Shown in pieces: positions 63,860 to 64,000 of a DNA stretch of 64,000 bases (its first letter is position 1; each line of letters opens with the position of its first letter). Under the pieces are notes generated by a model. It worked only from the letters and a program-made list of their open reading frames with translations. It did no database searches and had not been told where the DNA came from. The DNA is taken from NCBI RefSeq assembly GCF_003265705.1, contig NW_020312817.1:34796548-34860547 (forward strand), read 5' to 3'. Source of the DNA: Callorhinus ursinus (taxonomy: Eukaryota > Chordata > Mammalia > Carnivora > Otariidae). The position numbers and the translations under genes are program-made.

Positions 63860-64000
63860 CCGTGAATACTAGCAATAAATCACACATACTGAGGGTTTGC
63901 CCCGTGCCGGGCACTTTACGTGTCTCTGCATATCATCACTCAACAACTTCACGTGGTAGTAACTAGTATTTTCTCCATTTTCTTCGTGAGAAAACTCGAC
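63860..64000 (+). mobile_element. MIR SINE, cut by the window end
   Basis: 'tactgagggtttgccccgtg', 'ccgggcactttacgtgtctc' and 'tagtattttctccattttct' follow plus-strand MIR; the window ends within it. Confidence 0.75.

Overview
This window is nuclear DNA from a carnivoran mammal. The clearest evidence is at least nineteen copies of the tRNA-Lys-derived Can-SINE, whose head (tRNA-like, with A and B box), CT-rich body and AATAAA/poly(A) tail are found only in Carnivora. The copies lack the diagnostic changes of the young dog SINE (SINEC_Cf) and of the cat type. Several match the long body seen in bears, panda, seals and mustelids, so an arctoid caniform is the best guess. The species and the locus cannot be named from the sequence alone.

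I find no protein-coding gene, tRNA, rRNA, CRISPR array or bacterial feature. Open frames are short, overlap on both strands, and are explained by GC-rich sequence, (CA)n tracts or transposon remnants. The longest uninterrupted one (3126-3947) runs through a degenerate minisatellite. One 43-bp exon-like block at 5483-5525 has good splice signals on both sides but no identifiable protein. The window therefore looks intergenic or lies inside a very large intron.

There are two main layers. The first is repeats: Can-SINEs (several nested, many with target-site duplications), LINE-1 fragments (11.5-14.6, 35.7-37.5, 41.2-41.7 and about 43.1 kb), many ancient L2 and MIR copies, two MER5A-like hAT fragments, five LTRs of the MaLR/ERVL class, microsatellites including a (CTATT)n array, and two degenerate minisatellite-like blocks. 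Two 10-N assembly gaps lie inside microsatellites, and in both cases the repeat phase does not match across the gap. The second layer is blocks of repeat-free, mostly AT-rich sequence full of homeodomain-, SOX- and TALE-like motifs: 1.7-2.25, 4.36-5.05, 5.6-6.0, 21.9-22.25, 24.6-25.1, 27.8-28.05, 29.76-30.85, 32.5-33.1, 38.2-38.4, 43.2-43.7, 51.3-51.56, 54.9-55.25 and 57.6-57.9 kb. These look like conserved noncoding elements.

Taken together, repeat-free islands in 64 kb without a gene resemble the regulatory landscape of a developmental transcription factor. That is an inference; cross-species alignment would test it. I saw no new enzymatic or defence system. The best leads are the islands at 24.6-25.1 kb and 29.8-30.85 kb, a composite PBX-HOX/MEIS-like site at 24884-24897, and the well-preserved nested insertions that date one another.
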